DNA of 42,117 nt from Candidatus Sumerlaeota bacterium (GCA_016931135.1 JAFGFK010000009.1:1-42117), one strand, 5' to 3'; shown: positions 23,820-33,291, numbered from the stretch's first letter. Program-made: numbers and translations. The notes: generated from the sequence alone by a model not told the origin.

Positions 23820-24971
23820 ATGCTCGATACAACATCCCAAATTGAAGTCTCGGTTGTGATGCCGTGTCTGAACGAGCGCGAAACCATCGGGGAATGCGTG
23901 CGCAAGGCGACGCAGGCGTTTAAAGAACATGACATCGCGGGTGAGGTGGTTGTCAGCGATAACGGTTCTACGGATGATTCTGAGAAGATTGCCCTTTCCC
24001 TGGGGGCGCGCGTGGCGCATCAACCGGAAAAAGGGTACGGCAACGCCTATCACAAGGGGATCATGGAGGCGAAGGGCAAATATATCGTGATGGGCGATTC
24101 GGACAATACCTACGATTTTTCCGAAATCCATAAGTTCATAGAACCCCTGAAAAACGGGTATGAACTTGTGATGGGAAGCAGATTAAAGGGAAAAATACTT
24201 CCCGGCGCCATGCCCTGGCTGCATCGCTGGATCGGCAATCCCTTTCTTTCCTGGTTTCTAAACCGCCTTTTTCATACGGGCATCAGCGATTCCCATTGCG
24301 GAATGCGAGCTTTTACAAAGGAAGCTTATCATAAAATGAGCCTGAAAACAACCGGCATGGAATTCGCCTCGGAAATGGTAATCAACGCCTCAAAAGCCGG
24401 ATTGAAAATCACGGAAATTCCCATTACCTATTACCCTCGTAAGGGGGAATCCAAGCTGCATTCCTTTCGGGATGGATGGCGACACATGCGATTCATGCTG
24501 ATATACAGCCCCACGCACCTCTTTCTGATTCCCGGTTTTCTCATTATGTTCATCGGAATGGCGCTGATGATGGCGCTTCTTCACGGTCCGGTTTTTCTAT
24601 TTGGCCACGGATTCGACATCCACGTTCAGGTACTGGGCGGCGTTCTGTCTTTACTTGGTTTTCAAATTGTGAATCTTGGCGTTTTCGCCAAGGCAATTTC
24701 CAGATCAAAAAACATCCTTATACACGACTCTTTCATTGAATATATCTTCAAACGATTCACCCTTGAAAAGGGAATTGCAATCGGACTGGTCATCTTCGGA
24801 ACAGGTTTTATCATTAATCTTTTGATACTCATAACATGGATCCGGGGGAATTTCGGCGAATTGCAACGCGTGAGAGAAGCGCTTTTCGGATTGATTCTCA
24901 TTGTAATTGGCATACAAGCCATCTTTTCATCCTTCATATTAAGCATGCTGCAAATTAGAACGGATAAGTAA
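23820..24971 (+). CDS. GT2 glycosyltransferase, dolichol-phosphate-mannose-synthase-like with C-terminal membrane segments
   Basis: 383 residues. The N-terminal GT-A domain shows VVMPCLNERETIGECV, VVSDNGSTDDSE, GNAYHKGIMEAKGKYIVMGD and DNTYDF. Here the usual 'DADGTYDF' reads DSDNTYDF. Four hydrophobic segments lie between ~240 and 380. Enzymes of this type make polyprenyl-phosphate sugars on the cytoplasmic side, which would supply the GT-C transferases encoded in this window. ATG 23820 is chosen; TTG 23811 is an alternative. The radical SAM gene begins directly after its stop codon, so the two are co-translated. Confidence 0.85.
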   Translation: MLDTTSQIEVSVVMPCLNERETIGECVRKATQAFKEHDIAGEVVVSDNGSTDDSEKIALSLGARVAHQPEKGYGNAYHKGIMEAKGKYIVMGDSDNTYDFSEIHKFIEPLKNGYELVMGSRLKGKILPGAMPWLHRWIGNPFLSWFLNRLFHTGISDSHCGMRAFTKEAYHKMSLKTTGMEFASEMVINASKAGLKITEIPITYYPRKGESKLHSFRDGWRHMRFMLIYSPTHLFLIPGFLIMFIGMALMMALLHGPVFLFGHGFDIHVQVLGGVLSLLGFQIVNLGVFAKAISRSKNILIHDSFIEYIFKRFTLEKGIAIGLVIFGTGFIINLLILITWIRGNFGELQRVREALFGLILIVIGIQAIFSSFILSMLQIRTDK

Positions 24972-26408
24972 ATGGACGTTCTTGTCATCAATGAACCATT
25001 TGTAAAGGATTTCTGCAGAACCCAGCGGTGGGCGGCGCGTACGCGCGGGAGGGTCTTGCGCGCCCCGGATTGGCTCGCCTATGCCACCGCAGTACTCGAA
25101 GAAGCGAAAATCCCTGTCAAACTCTATGATTTTCCCGCCCTCGATTGGAACAAGGATAAACTCCGGGAGATCGTACGTTCCCACAAACCCCGCTTTGTGG
25201 TTCTGGATTCCACAACGCCATCGATTTTCTCGGATATCGAGTGCGCCCGAATTTGCAAGGAGGAAAGCGACGCTCATGTCATCATGGTAGGTCCCCACGC
25301 CTCCGCCGTACCCGAAGAAACTTTGGAATCAGCAAAAGGGGCGGTCGATGTTATCTGCATCGGGGAATACGATTATACGGTCAGAGACATTATAATGGGT
25401 TTTGACAATCTTGCGTCAATACCGGGGATTGCCTATAAGGAGGGAGAACGCGTTGTTCGAACGATGAAGCGCCCTTTGATCGATAATCTGGACGCCCTCC
25501 CCTTTCCAGCATGGCATCATTTGAACCTTCTGAAATATTTCGATGGCGGGAAATTGCACCCTTACATTGACATCATAGCCGGCAGGGGATGCCCGAATGC
25601 CTGCATCTTTTGTTTATGGCCTCAGGTGATGCATGGAATGCGATTCCGGCTTCGCTCCCCTGAAAACGTGGTGGATGAAATGGAACGGGATATAAAGTTA
25701 TGTCCCCAGGTATTGAAAGGAGGGGAATTTTTCTTTGAAGATGACACTTTTACTGTAGATAAAAACCGCGCCATGGGAATCTGTGAGGAGATTCTTAAAC
25801 GGAATCTCAAACTGACATTTTCCGTGAACGCCCGCGTGGATACGGCGGATGATGAGTTATTCCGGATGATGAAACGCGCCGGGTGCCGCGAGCTCCTTGT
25901 GGGATTCGAATCCGGCGATCAGGGAATGCTCGATCGAATGCATAAGAACGCCACGATCGAGGATGCCCTGAGATTCATGGAGATCAGCAAAAAACACAGG
26001 CTCGATATTCACGGTTGTTTCGTACTCGGGCTGCCAGGCGAAACCAAAGAGACCATAGAAAAGACCATCCGGTTTGCCCTGGGACTTGGACTTCATACCG
26101 TGCAATTCTCTGGCGCTGTGCCTTTTCCTGGAACCCGCTATTTCGAATACTGCAAAAAGGAAGGGCTGTTGAAGGCAAAATCCTGGGAGGATTGGCTCTC
26201 CGAGGGGGAACAGGCGCAGGTCGTGGATTATCCCGGGCTCACCAAGGCGGAAATTGACTCGAGTATCGACAAGGGACTCAAAAAATTTTACTTCCGCCCA
26301 ACGTACATGATCCGCTTTCTCTTTCAGACAAGAAGCAGGAAAGATCTGTATCGCAAACTTAGGGGGGCAAAGAATTTTCTTGCATACCTTCTTTCAAAGA
26401 AGAAGTAA
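24972..26408 (+). CDS. B12-binding-domain radical SAM protein
   Basis: 478 residues. The N-terminal cobalamin-binding-type domain includes MVGPHASAVPEETLESAKG near residue 105 and ICIGEYDYTV. The radical SAM core follows with GRGCPNACIFC (CxxxCxxC, residues ~204-211), EFFFEDDTFTVD, VGFESGDQGMLDRM and HGCFVLGLPGETKETI. The C-terminus is a basic helical tail. The general form recalls radical SAM proteins in lipid or glycan clusters. It sits between GT2 genes, so modification of a glycolipid is inferred only from context. A cousin is at 16465-17877. The start directly abuts the preceding stop. Confidence 0.86.
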   Translation: MDVLVINEPFVKDFCRTQRWAARTRGRVLRAPDWLAYATAVLEEAKIPVKLYDFPALDWNKDKLREIVRSHKPRFVVLDSTTPSIFSDIECARICKEESDAHVIMVGPHASAVPEETLESAKGAVDVICIGEYDYTVRDIIMGFDNLASIPGIAYKEGERVVRTMKRPLIDNLDALPFPAWHHLNLLKYFDGGKLHPYIDIIAGRGCPNACIFCLWPQVMHGMRFRLRSPENVVDEMERDIKLCPQVLKGGEFFFEDDTFTVDKNRAMGICEEILKRNLKLTFSVNARVDTADDELFRMMKRAGCRELLVGFESGDQGMLDRMHKNATIEDALRFMEISKKHRLDIHGCFVLGLPGETKETIEKTIRFALGLGLHTVQFSGAVPFPGTRYFEYCKKEGLLKAKSWEDWLSEGEQAQVVDYPGLTKAEIDSSIDKGLKKFYFRPTYMIRFLFQTRSRKDLYRKLRGAKNFLAYLLSKKK

Positions 26409-26430
26409 AAGATTGCGAAGCGCCAAATGC

Positions 26431-26469
26431 ACCCTCCTTCGTTAAACTCAAGGTTTAACTACGGAGGGT
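26431..26469. repeat. Palindromic hairpin element before a GT2 gene
   Basis: ACCCTCC (26431-26437) pairs with GGAGGGT (26463-26469) and GTTAAAC (26441-26447) with GTTTAAC (26453-26459) around a 5-nt loop; only the 3-nt inner parts mismatch. A partial third copy (TAACGGAGGG) lies just downstream and contains the ribosome-binding site of the next gene. It is a REP-like palindrome; no T-run follows, so it is not a classic terminator. Confidence 0.75.
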
Positions 26470-26493
26470 AAAAATGCGTAACGGAGGGAGAGA

Positions 26494-27468
26494 ATGAAGG
26501 ATGAAAGCGAGAAATATGAACCATTGGTGAGTATTGTCATTCCGGCGTATAATTGCGAGAAGTCTATCGCCAAGTGTCTGGATTCCCTTTTCAAGATTAA
26601 ATATCCCCATTATGAAATCATTATCGTCAACGATGGATCAACGGATTCAACCGGAGAAATATTGAAGCGATATGGGAGCATCCGCGTGATAACCATCGAA
26701 AATTCAGGACCCTCCAAAGCGAGAAATATCGGAACCAGGGAAGCAAAAGGTGATTTTATCGCCTATACGGATTCCGATTGTATTGTGTCTCCGGAGTGGC
26801 TTGATGAACTATACAAGGGTTTTCAGGATGAACGGACAGCAGGCGTTGGCGGCGATCAGCAAAGCCCGGAGGATGAAACGTTTTTTGGGAAAAACATCCA
26901 GGATTTCATGAAGGCAGTGGGGTTTGTCAGCGATTACATGAAAACCGGCGATAAACTCATCAAGACAAGACACAATCCCACATGTAATGTCATGTACCGA
27001 AAGAAAGTTCTGCTGGATGCCGGTTTGTTCGATGAAAAACTCTGGCCTGGGGAAGACGTGGATATTGATTTGAAGATCACTCGTTCGGGTTACGATCTTT
27101 ATTTCAATCCCAGATCTGTCGTTTATCACTACCGCCCTCAGACTTCCCACGCTTTTTCCCGGATGATGAGGCGCTATGGTTGGGCGCAAGGGTATCTCGT
27201 AAAAAAATATGGACTATTTCGATTCATACATTATGTACCTTTGATACTCATAACGAGTATTGTCAGCATTCTGGCAACCTGCGCCCTGGGAAAGACCGGT
27301 CTCGCCTTTATCGCTGTATTTCTTTGCATGGTTTACCCATTTATCTTATTCATGATCAGAACGAGGAACTGCGCCAGGGCGTTATCCTATTATGATTTGT
27401 TTTTTCGTCTTCTCTGGAACTGGAATATCGGATTTTTCAAAGGATTGATACGAAGGTCTAAAACGTGA
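26494..27468 (+). CDS. GT2 family glycosyltransferase with C-terminal membrane segments
   Basis: 324 residues. The GT-A nucleotide-sugar fold is seen in VSIVIPAYNCEKSIAKCLDS, IIVNDGSTDST, GPSKARNIGTREAKGD and the metal site YTDSDCIV (DxD). The acceptor-side motif GEDVDIDLKITRSGYDLYF follows, then two hydrophobic segments after residue ~245. GGAGG lies close before ATG 26494, within the partial third copy of the palindromic element. The stop overlaps the start of the next gene (GTGA), so this is a coupled pair. Donor and acceptor sugars are unknown; the cluster context points to a surface glycan. Confidence 0.86.
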   Translation: MKDESEKYEPLVSIVIPAYNCEKSIAKCLDSLFKIKYPHYEIIIVNDGSTDSTGEILKRYGSIRVITIENSGPSKARNIGTREAKGDFIAYTDSDCIVSPEWLDELYKGFQDERTAGVGGDQQSPEDETFFGKNIQDFMKAVGFVSDYMKTGDKLIKTRHNPTCNVMYRKKVLLDAGLFDEKLWPGEDVDIDLKITRSGYDLYFNPRSVVYHYRPQTSHAFSRMMRRYGWAQGYLVKKYGLFRFIHYVPLILITSIVSILATCALGKTGLAFIAVFLCMVYPFILFMIRTRNCARALSYYDLFFRLLWNWNIGFFKGLIRRSKT

Positions 27469-28568
27469 ATGAAAAAAAGAACATCCTGGAGGTTTACTAC
27501 GAACCTTCCTTCAGCGGGATCACGCGGCATGTGGGGCAGATTGTTGAACATTTAAAGGGAAATCCGGGTTTGTCCTTCCATATTCTATGCTCCACCAATG
27601 ATGAGAGAATTCCGGAATACTACAAAAAACTCGGAGTACCGGTTGAAACTGTTTCCGGGGCTAAGTATTTCAGCTTCAAAGGGATGTGGAAGGCGTTCCG
27701 GATTGTGAAAAAACGCAAAATATCTCATGTTCACATTCATAACCTGCAATCCATATTCTGGGCGAATTCATCCCGGATTATCCTTCCCGGAGTCAAGTTC
27801 TACTTTACCCCTCATATCATCAACTTTGAAAATCAATTGGTTGATTCTCTCTTTTATTTTATCTGGCGGTATTTTTCCGTTTTTACGGATAAAGTCATTG
27901 CGCTTTCCGGCATACAGAAAATATACCTGGTGGCAAAAGGGATCAAATCCGAGGAGGATATACCTGTCATCCCCAACTCCATCACTCCCATCGATGAAAC
28001 GATCCTTACCGAGAAATACAAAGAAGAAAATCCTCTGGATATTTCCAGCCCCTCCATTGTGAGCGTGATCCGGCTGGTTCGGCAGAAACAGCCTTTCAAG
28101 ATTATAGATATCGCCCGGGAGATATGCCGCCATTTTCCCGATGCCACGTTTTATATCGTTGGCGATGGTCCTCTTTATGAAAAACTGCAAAGAAGAATCC
28201 TGGAAGAAGGATTGGAAAGACGCGTGATTGTAACCGGCTTCCGAAGGGACGCCTTGAGAATATTACATTGCGCAGATATCGTTCTTTCCACCTCAAAGTG
28301 GGAAGGGCTTCCCTACACCCTTCTGGAAGCGATGTATCTTGGGAAACCGATTATAGCAAGCGACATTGACGGGCATCGCCCCCTGATCAAGAACGGGCAG
28401 ATCGGTTATCTCGCAACATCGAGCGAAGATTATATTCAGAAAATATCCCATCTCCTGGAAAATCGTGAATTGAGGAAAGAGATGGGCGGCGCGGGAAGGA
28501 AATATTTCGACCGGTATTTTTCCTTTGACCTTTTCCTGAACAACATAAGGGATCTGTATAAAATATAG
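27465..28568 (+). CDS. GT4 family glycosyltransferase (GT-B fold)
   Basis: 367 residues with the GT4 layout: an N-terminal acceptor domain (YEPSFSGITRHVGQIV, then HVHIHNLQS) and a C-terminal donor domain with PSIVSVIRLVRQKQPFKII, ATFYIVGDGPLYEKL and the E-x7-E motif in STSKWEGLPYTLLEAMYLGK. This is typical of enzymes that extend O-antigen or exopolysaccharide units from nucleotide sugars. The GTG start at 27465 overlaps the previous stop; no other start fits the homologous region. Confidence 0.9.
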   Translation: MNEKKNILEVYYEPSFSGITRHVGQIVEHLKGNPGLSFHILCSTNDERIPEYYKKLGVPVETVSGAKYFSFKGMWKAFRIVKKRKISHVHIHNLQSIFWANSSRIILPGVKFYFTPHIINFENQLVDSLFYFIWRYFSVFTDKVIALSGIQKIYLVAKGIKSEEDIPVIPNSITPIDETILTEKYKEENPLDISSPSIVSVIRLVRQKQPFKIIDIAREICRHFPDATFYIVGDGPLYEKLQRRILEEGLERRVIVTGFRRDALRILHCADIVLSTSKWEGLPYTLLEAMYLGKPIIASDIDGHRPLIKNGQIGYLATSSEDYIQKISHLLENRELRKEMGGAGRKYFDRYFSFDLFLNNIRDLYKI

Positions 28569-28596
28569 AAAGGTTCAAAGGGAAAGATAAATCAAT

Positions 28597-29571
28597 ATGA
28601 CAATTAAAGAAAAGGTCTCCATTATCACTCCTGTTTACAATTGTGAGAAATACATTGAAGAAACCATACGCTCGGTTCAGGAACAAACCTTTGTCAATTG
28701 GGAGTGGATCATCTGTGATGATGGCAGTACGGACAAAACCATTGACATTATCAGGGAGCGTATTCGATCCGACAAACGTATAAGGCTGATCTCACAAGAG
28801 CATTCAGGATTGCCGGCAAAGGGCAGAAATGGGGCGTTATCCTTGCGATCGGGAGATTTCATCGCCTTTCTCGACAGCGATGACAAGTGGCATCCGGAAA
28901 AACTCGCTATCCAGACGCAATATCTCAAGGAGCATCCAGGATGTCATGCGGTGAACGCCTTGTATGAACTGATCGGCGATCCTGAAACTGTAAAATTCCA
29001 TTCCGGCATTCAGGAACAATCATACCACGAAAAAGCCGATTTTGACGCGATGTTTTTAAAATGCCTCGTGCACATCTCATCGCTCATGATCAGAAACTCC
29101 TTGATAAATGAGGTCGGCATATTCGATGAAGATCCAGGGCTTCGCGGAGTTGAGGATTATGATTATCTTCTTCGTTTAACATATCGGCGACCGATTCATC
29201 AAATCTCAAGAACGCTTTCCTGTTACAGGATAGCCATGGGCACAGTTTTGCACGATAAAGAATACAACCGTTTTGAAAAAGAAATGAGACTCCTGGAAAA
29301 GATGGTGACATCCGGTTATGAAAGGGATAATCGTCGCATCCGGAAAAGAAAAGCCGCGATTTATTACAACAGGGGAATAAACGCCCTGTATCTTTACGGG
29401 GGGGCGTTTCGAAAGGATTTCATGCAATCCTTTATTTTAGATAAGACCGATCCAAAGATATTGATCACGCTTTGCTCATCCTGGCTTCCCGCATCGCTTC
29501 TGCGTAAATGGCTGAAACTCCTTCTTTCCATGAAAAAGAAAATCAAGACAAGGACATCAAGCAAGGGTTAA
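28597..29571 (+). CDS. GT2 family glycosyltransferase
   Basis: 324 residues with a single GT-A domain: VSIITPVYNCEKYIEETIRS, WIICDDGSTDKTID, KGRNGALSLRSGDFIAF and DSDDKWHPEKL, the DxD metal site. The region RGVEDYDYLLRLTYR holds the likely catalytic acidic residues. No clear membrane segment; the C-terminus is basic and amphipathic, so it may sit at the membrane face. A 28-nt gap follows the GT4 gene. It converges with the GT-C gene by a shared TTAA. Confidence 0.87.
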   Translation: MTIKEKVSIITPVYNCEKYIEETIRSVQEQTFVNWEWIICDDGSTDKTIDIIRERIRSDKRIRLISQEHSGLPAKGRNGALSLRSGDFIAFLDSDDKWHPEKLAIQTQYLKEHPGCHAVNALYELIGDPETVKFHSGIQEQSYHEKADFDAMFLKCLVHISSLMIRNSLINEVGIFDEDPGLRGVEDYDYLLRLTYRRPIHQISRTLSCYRIAMGTVLHDKEYNRFEKEMRLLEKMVTSGYERDNRRIRKRKAAIYYNRGINALYLYGGAFRKDFMQSFILDKTDPKILITLCSSWLPASLLRKWLKLLLSMKKKIKTRTSSKG

Positions 29572-31658
29572 TCAATCCGGTATAAATACATGCTTCCCGC
29601 CTTTTTCAGGAGACAAAGATTTTCTTGCGCCATAGTCAGAAAAAACTCGAGTTCCTTGTTTCCCAATTGGCGCAGTTTTTGATTTTCCGATCCTTTTTTA
29701 TATCCGGAACCGAACCATTTTCCCGGCAGGTTCAGATCGGCCAGGATGTGAGTATATCCCATTTTTTTCAGTTCAATAGAGGCTTCTTTCGGATTTTCAA
29801 ATTTCAGCATGGCAAGGGCAAAGATGTTTCCGGATGCGTCCTCCTGATAATCCCGCCTTATATAATACCCGCGTTTTTCCCATAAGAGAAGAATCCTGGA
29901 TTCCTGGGGGAGGTTTTCATTGATATAATCGATTACAGGCTGGATTCCTGCGGGATTGGCGCGGGAAAGATAGGAAGATTTCGTCTCGAAGCCCATCAGA
30001 TAATACAGGGGATTGATCGAAGCGAATATCAGAATCTGAGACGCCAGGGTAATTAGGAGCATGATCAGGATGATCCCCTTTAAAGCCTTCATGGCATATG
30101 CCATCAGGATATGATCTATGAGTTCCAGGCGATGGATGACATAAGCCAGCAGAATAGTCATGAGAAGAAGAACCGGAGTCAAATATCGCGTAATGGGCTG
30201 CATGACATGCCACTGGCAATAGACAATCAGCGCGTAAAACAAAAGCGTTTTCACATGTTCCGGTTTTTTACGGAAGAAAAATATAAATGGGAAAAACATC
30301 AAATAAAACGGCGCCGCCAGAGTATCGAAAACCTGCATGGGCCAATCCCCATAAATTGTGGCGTTATAAGGAATAAGGAGGAAATCGAGGAACGAGGAAC
30401 GGGGATACGCCCCTTTATAGAGAAGGGCGTTTCTTTCCCGCAATTGCGCGATGGGAGATTTTGCATCTGTGGCATTTCCAGTTTGCGTCTTGATTCCTGC
30501 AGCAAGGCGCAGGTGGTTGGAAATCCGATACGGGGCGAACGGCATTCCGTATAACAGGGTATTTTTGATCATCCAGGGGGAAAAGACGGCAAGAGCCACG
30601 GCTCCATAGATGAACAGACTTGAAATCCATGCCTTCCATTTATTTTTCCATTCCCCAATCCCATAGAAGAAAAATACGCCGATGATTCCCATTATGCCGA
30701 AAAGGGTTGTATATTTGACGCCCAGGCTGAATCCCGCGCAAACCGCGGAGAAATAAAAGTAATAATTTCTCCGGAGATTTTTTTCGGAACGGGAGCAGCC
30801 ATCCCTCCAGATCAAGAGGGAGAAAATCATGACGCCTTCAAAAAAAGCCAAACCAAGATCGACGTTGGCGCGGGAGCTGATATAATATACAAGCCAGCTG
30901 CAATAAAAAAAGGCGCAGGGAAGAAGCGCATTGAACGTAAAAAACTTTTTTACAAAAGCCCAGATCAAAGCCAGGCACAATACGCCAAAATAAAAATTGA
31001 TCAGTTTTGCCAGAATATCGCTGTGCAACAGCATGGCGAAAGCATAAAGCATCTCGACATTCTGGGGAAATTTAGCCTGCTCCCCCATGTTTTCGATGAT
31101 AACGAATCCATGATTCCGGATATAGGTTTGCGGGACATTCAGATGATATTGCTGTTCATCGAGCCCGCTGGGCGGCGCCAGGGCGAAAAGAAGATTCATC
31201 AGGATAAATAAAACAAGGATAAAGACAAGCGTGACATCAAAGAGGGAGGATAATGAGGGTATCCTTATCTTGAGCGACTTGATTGCCCGGATCAAATCCT
31301 TGTAACTTAAAATGCCCAATAATATCAGGAGAAATATCACAGCGGGCTTTGTCAGAAGGTGAATAAACGCCAGAATGGCGGTACCGAAGGCGAAAATCAT
31401 AAATCCCATCGCTGAGGAAACAAGAAAAGACGCCATAGGCTCCATCTCGATACGGGACAAGAACCGGATCAGGGTTCTCCCCAGGCTATAAGCCAGCAAT
31501 GCCAGAAAGAAAAGGATCAGGAGGGGAAGAATTGTAGAATCCAGAAGATTGAAAGCCTTCGCATAGGTTTTATGATTGTTGACATATTGAAAAAATATAA
31601 AAACAACCCATACGAGCGCAAATAAACCGGGGAGATTTTTGATTCCATGAGTTTTCAT
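29568..31658 (-). CDS. Large multi-spanning GT-C (PMT/ArnT-like) glycosyltransferase, paralogue of the 5.7-kb gene
   Basis: 696 residues with about a dozen hydrophobic segments and a soluble C-terminal domain. The first outer loop APPSGLDEQQYHLNVPQTY has the Asp-Glu pair of PMT-type transferases. Much of the surrounding pattern (NVEMLYAFAMLL, then KYTTLFG and FSPWMIKN with a 'P..Y' turn) matches the paralogue at 5751-7814. Start ATG 31658 with GGAAG just upstream is preferred over the TTG at 31670. It is transcribed towards the GT2 genes and probably follows the DUF2079 gene. Lipid-linked sugar transfer outside the membrane is inferred. Confidence 0.75.
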   Translation of the reverse strand: MKTHGIKNLPGLFALVWVVFIFFQYVNNHKTYAKAFNLLDSTILPLLILFFLALLAYSLGRTLIRFLSRIEMEPMASFLVSSAMGFMIFAFGTAILAFIHLLTKPAVIFLLILLGILSYKDLIRAIKSLKIRIPSLSSLFDVTLVFILVLFILMNLLFALAPPSGLDEQQYHLNVPQTYIRNHGFVIIENMGEQAKFPQNVEMLYAFAMLLHSDILAKLINFYFGVLCLALIWAFVKKFFTFNALLPCAFFYCSWLVYYISSRANVDLGLAFFEGVMIFSLLIWRDGCSRSEKNLRRNYYFYFSAVCAGFSLGVKYTTLFGIMGIIGVFFFYGIGEWKNKWKAWISSLFIYGAVALAVFSPWMIKNTLLYGMPFAPYRISNHLRLAAGIKTQTGNATDAKSPIAQLRERNALLYKGAYPRSSFLDFLLIPYNATIYGDWPMQVFDTLAAPFYLMFFPFIFFFRKKPEHVKTLLFYALIVYCQWHVMQPITRYLTPVLLLMTILLAYVIHRLELIDHILMAYAMKALKGIILIMLLITLASQILIFASINPLYYLMGFETKSSYLSRANPAGIQPVIDYINENLPQESRILLLWEKRGYYIRRDYQEDASGNIFALAMLKFENPKEASIELKKMGYTHILADLNLPGKWFGSGYKKGSENQKLRQLGNKELEFFLTMAQENLCLLKKAGSMYLYRID

Positions 31659-31758
31659 ATTCACTTCCAACTTCCGTGAATCAAAATAATTTCATAAAGA
31701 TATGTCAAGAAAACATATATTTTTTTGACTTTGTGATCAATTGAATATATCAAATAGA

Positions 31759-33291
31759 TTATTGGGGAATCGCCTTCATTATCTTTTGCTCTTCCACAGG
31801 GTATTCCAGAGTTCGTCGCTTGAATAAATATAACCGACCTTTTCGATCCACCAATTCATATTTCTTTTCCAGCAGTAAAGACAAATCCCGATGCGTCCTG
31901 AAAACATTCAGATCGGGCGAAGGGGCGTAATACAAGAGATAATCGAATGGAAACACGCGCATAAAGCCGGGGCTAAGATAGCAGATCACCTTGCGGCGGG
32001 CAAAATATTTCGCCAGATGGCCGGAAACAGCCAACGAGGCGTCCCGTGGCGCCAAACCCTCCATATTTTTTGCGGCTTCAAGTTCAAGAGGCGTTACATA
32101 ATGCAACGCCTCATCCTTGTTTCTCTCCCCTTTTAAAACATATACATAAACCTCGCTTGGAAAGATCATGAAAAGGCAAAGCAGAAATATGATGGCAGTT
32201 ACAAGGCGTATAGAACGTTTGCCGTAAATTCCCCTTTTTTCAAAGAGCCCGGTAAGACGCGGAACAGCCTTCAGCAAGGCGTAATATATGAATGGAATCA
32301 TGGGAACCGTATAGTGTTTCAATAAGCTGGCGCCAAAGAGACGACTGCTCAGGAGATTCTCCCCCAGCTGGGGCAATATAGGGATCAGCGTCAAGGGTTG
32401 GAAAAGAGGCAGGAACAACAAGGGGATCACGAGCTGCAAAAGGTAAAAGACCTTTTCCTTTTGAAGCGCAAATCCAAGGAAAAATCCGGGATTCCGGAAA
32501 AAGTTTTGAATTATCTCAGGGAAGGAATGCCCGATTTCTTTGGGAAAACGGTACTGAATCATGCTGGAAGAAACCGGCGCGCCACGCAGGAGCGGCATGA
32601 TGATGAAAAAACTCCAGATCATCCATGCAAAAGATACAAGGACAAGATGGCGCCCTGTTTTCCGCATTTGAGATCGGAATAATAAAGATATGCCCCAGAA
32701 TAAAAACATCAGGGAAAACGTTTCCCTCCATACCAGAGAAAAGATAACAAAAACCCAGAAAAGGCGTTTATTTCCCGATTCCAGCGCCAGAAAAGTCGCA
32801 AACAAGAATGGCAAGACAAAGGGCGTTTCATGAAAACCGGAAAAGGCTGCTCCCAGCGTGGGAGCATAACACCAATAGCAAAGCGTCACCAGGAAAGAAG
32901 ATGCCTCATCCTTGAGAATTCTGAGGGATAGAAGGAATAAGGGAATGCCGGCAAGGGCAATCGCCAAACTTTGAAGGAAAAGAAGGGTATGAGGCTTGGG
33001 AAAAAGGGCGTAAAAAGGCACAAGCAGAAACAGCCCCGGAGAAAAATGCACACCCAGGTGATTCCCGAATTCATAAAAGTTCCAGAAAATATGCCCATGA
33101 AGCGTATTCCAGAAGGAATTCTCAAAAATGAAAAGATCGTGGAAATTATATCCCTTTTTATAACGGAGAAAATTGACTGTTACGAGAAACAGGAGATAAA
33201 GAATGGAACAAACGCATATAGCGTTAAACCAGGGGGAGCGTCTTTTGCCGTGAAAATACGCATCCTTTTCTTCTTTTCTAACCAAAACCAT
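31759..33291 (-). CDS. DUF2079 multi-spanning membrane protein
   Basis: 510 residues with roughly ten membrane segments. The family-typical parts are NFHDLFIFENSFWN, GNHLGVHFSPGLFLLVPFYAL near residue 76 and GFHETPFVLPFLFATFLALE near residue 153. DUF2079 proteins share the general plan of GT-C transferases, but their activity is not established. The C-terminal ~110 residues are soluble. The ATG at 33291 has no strong ribosome-binding site. It lies 100 nt upstream of the GT-C gene on the same strand and could form a unit with it. Confidence 0.82.
   Translation of the reverse strand: MVLVRKEEKDAYFHGKRRSPWFNAICVCSILYLLFLVTVNFLRYKKGYNFHDLFIFENSFWNTLHGHIFWNFYEFGNHLGVHFSPGLFLLVPFYALFPKPHTLLFLQSLAIALAGIPLFLLSLRILKDEASSFLVTLCYWCYAPTLGAAFSGFHETPFVLPFLFATFLALESGNKRLFWVFVIFSLVWRETFSLMFLFWGISLLFRSQMRKTGRHLVLVSFAWMIWSFFIIMPLLRGAPVSSSMIQYRFPKEIGHSFPEIIQNFFRNPGFFLGFALQKEKVFYLLQLVIPLLFLPLFQPLTLIPILPQLGENLLSSRLFGASLLKHYTVPMIPFIYYALLKAVPRLTGLFEKRGIYGKRSIRLVTAIIFLLCLFMIFPSEVYVYVLKGERNKDEALHYVTPLELEAAKNMEGLAPRDASLAVSGHLAKYFARRKVICYLSPGFMRVFPFDYLLYYAPSPDLNVFRTHRDLSLLLEKKYELVDRKGRLYLFKRRTLEYPVEEQKIMKAIPQ

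Noticed and set aside
31671-31758. Promoter upstream of the GT-C gene at 31.66 kb (minus-strand TTGACA near 31708)
   Set aside because: No -10 element at 15-19 nt spacing; the best candidate is only 12 nt away.
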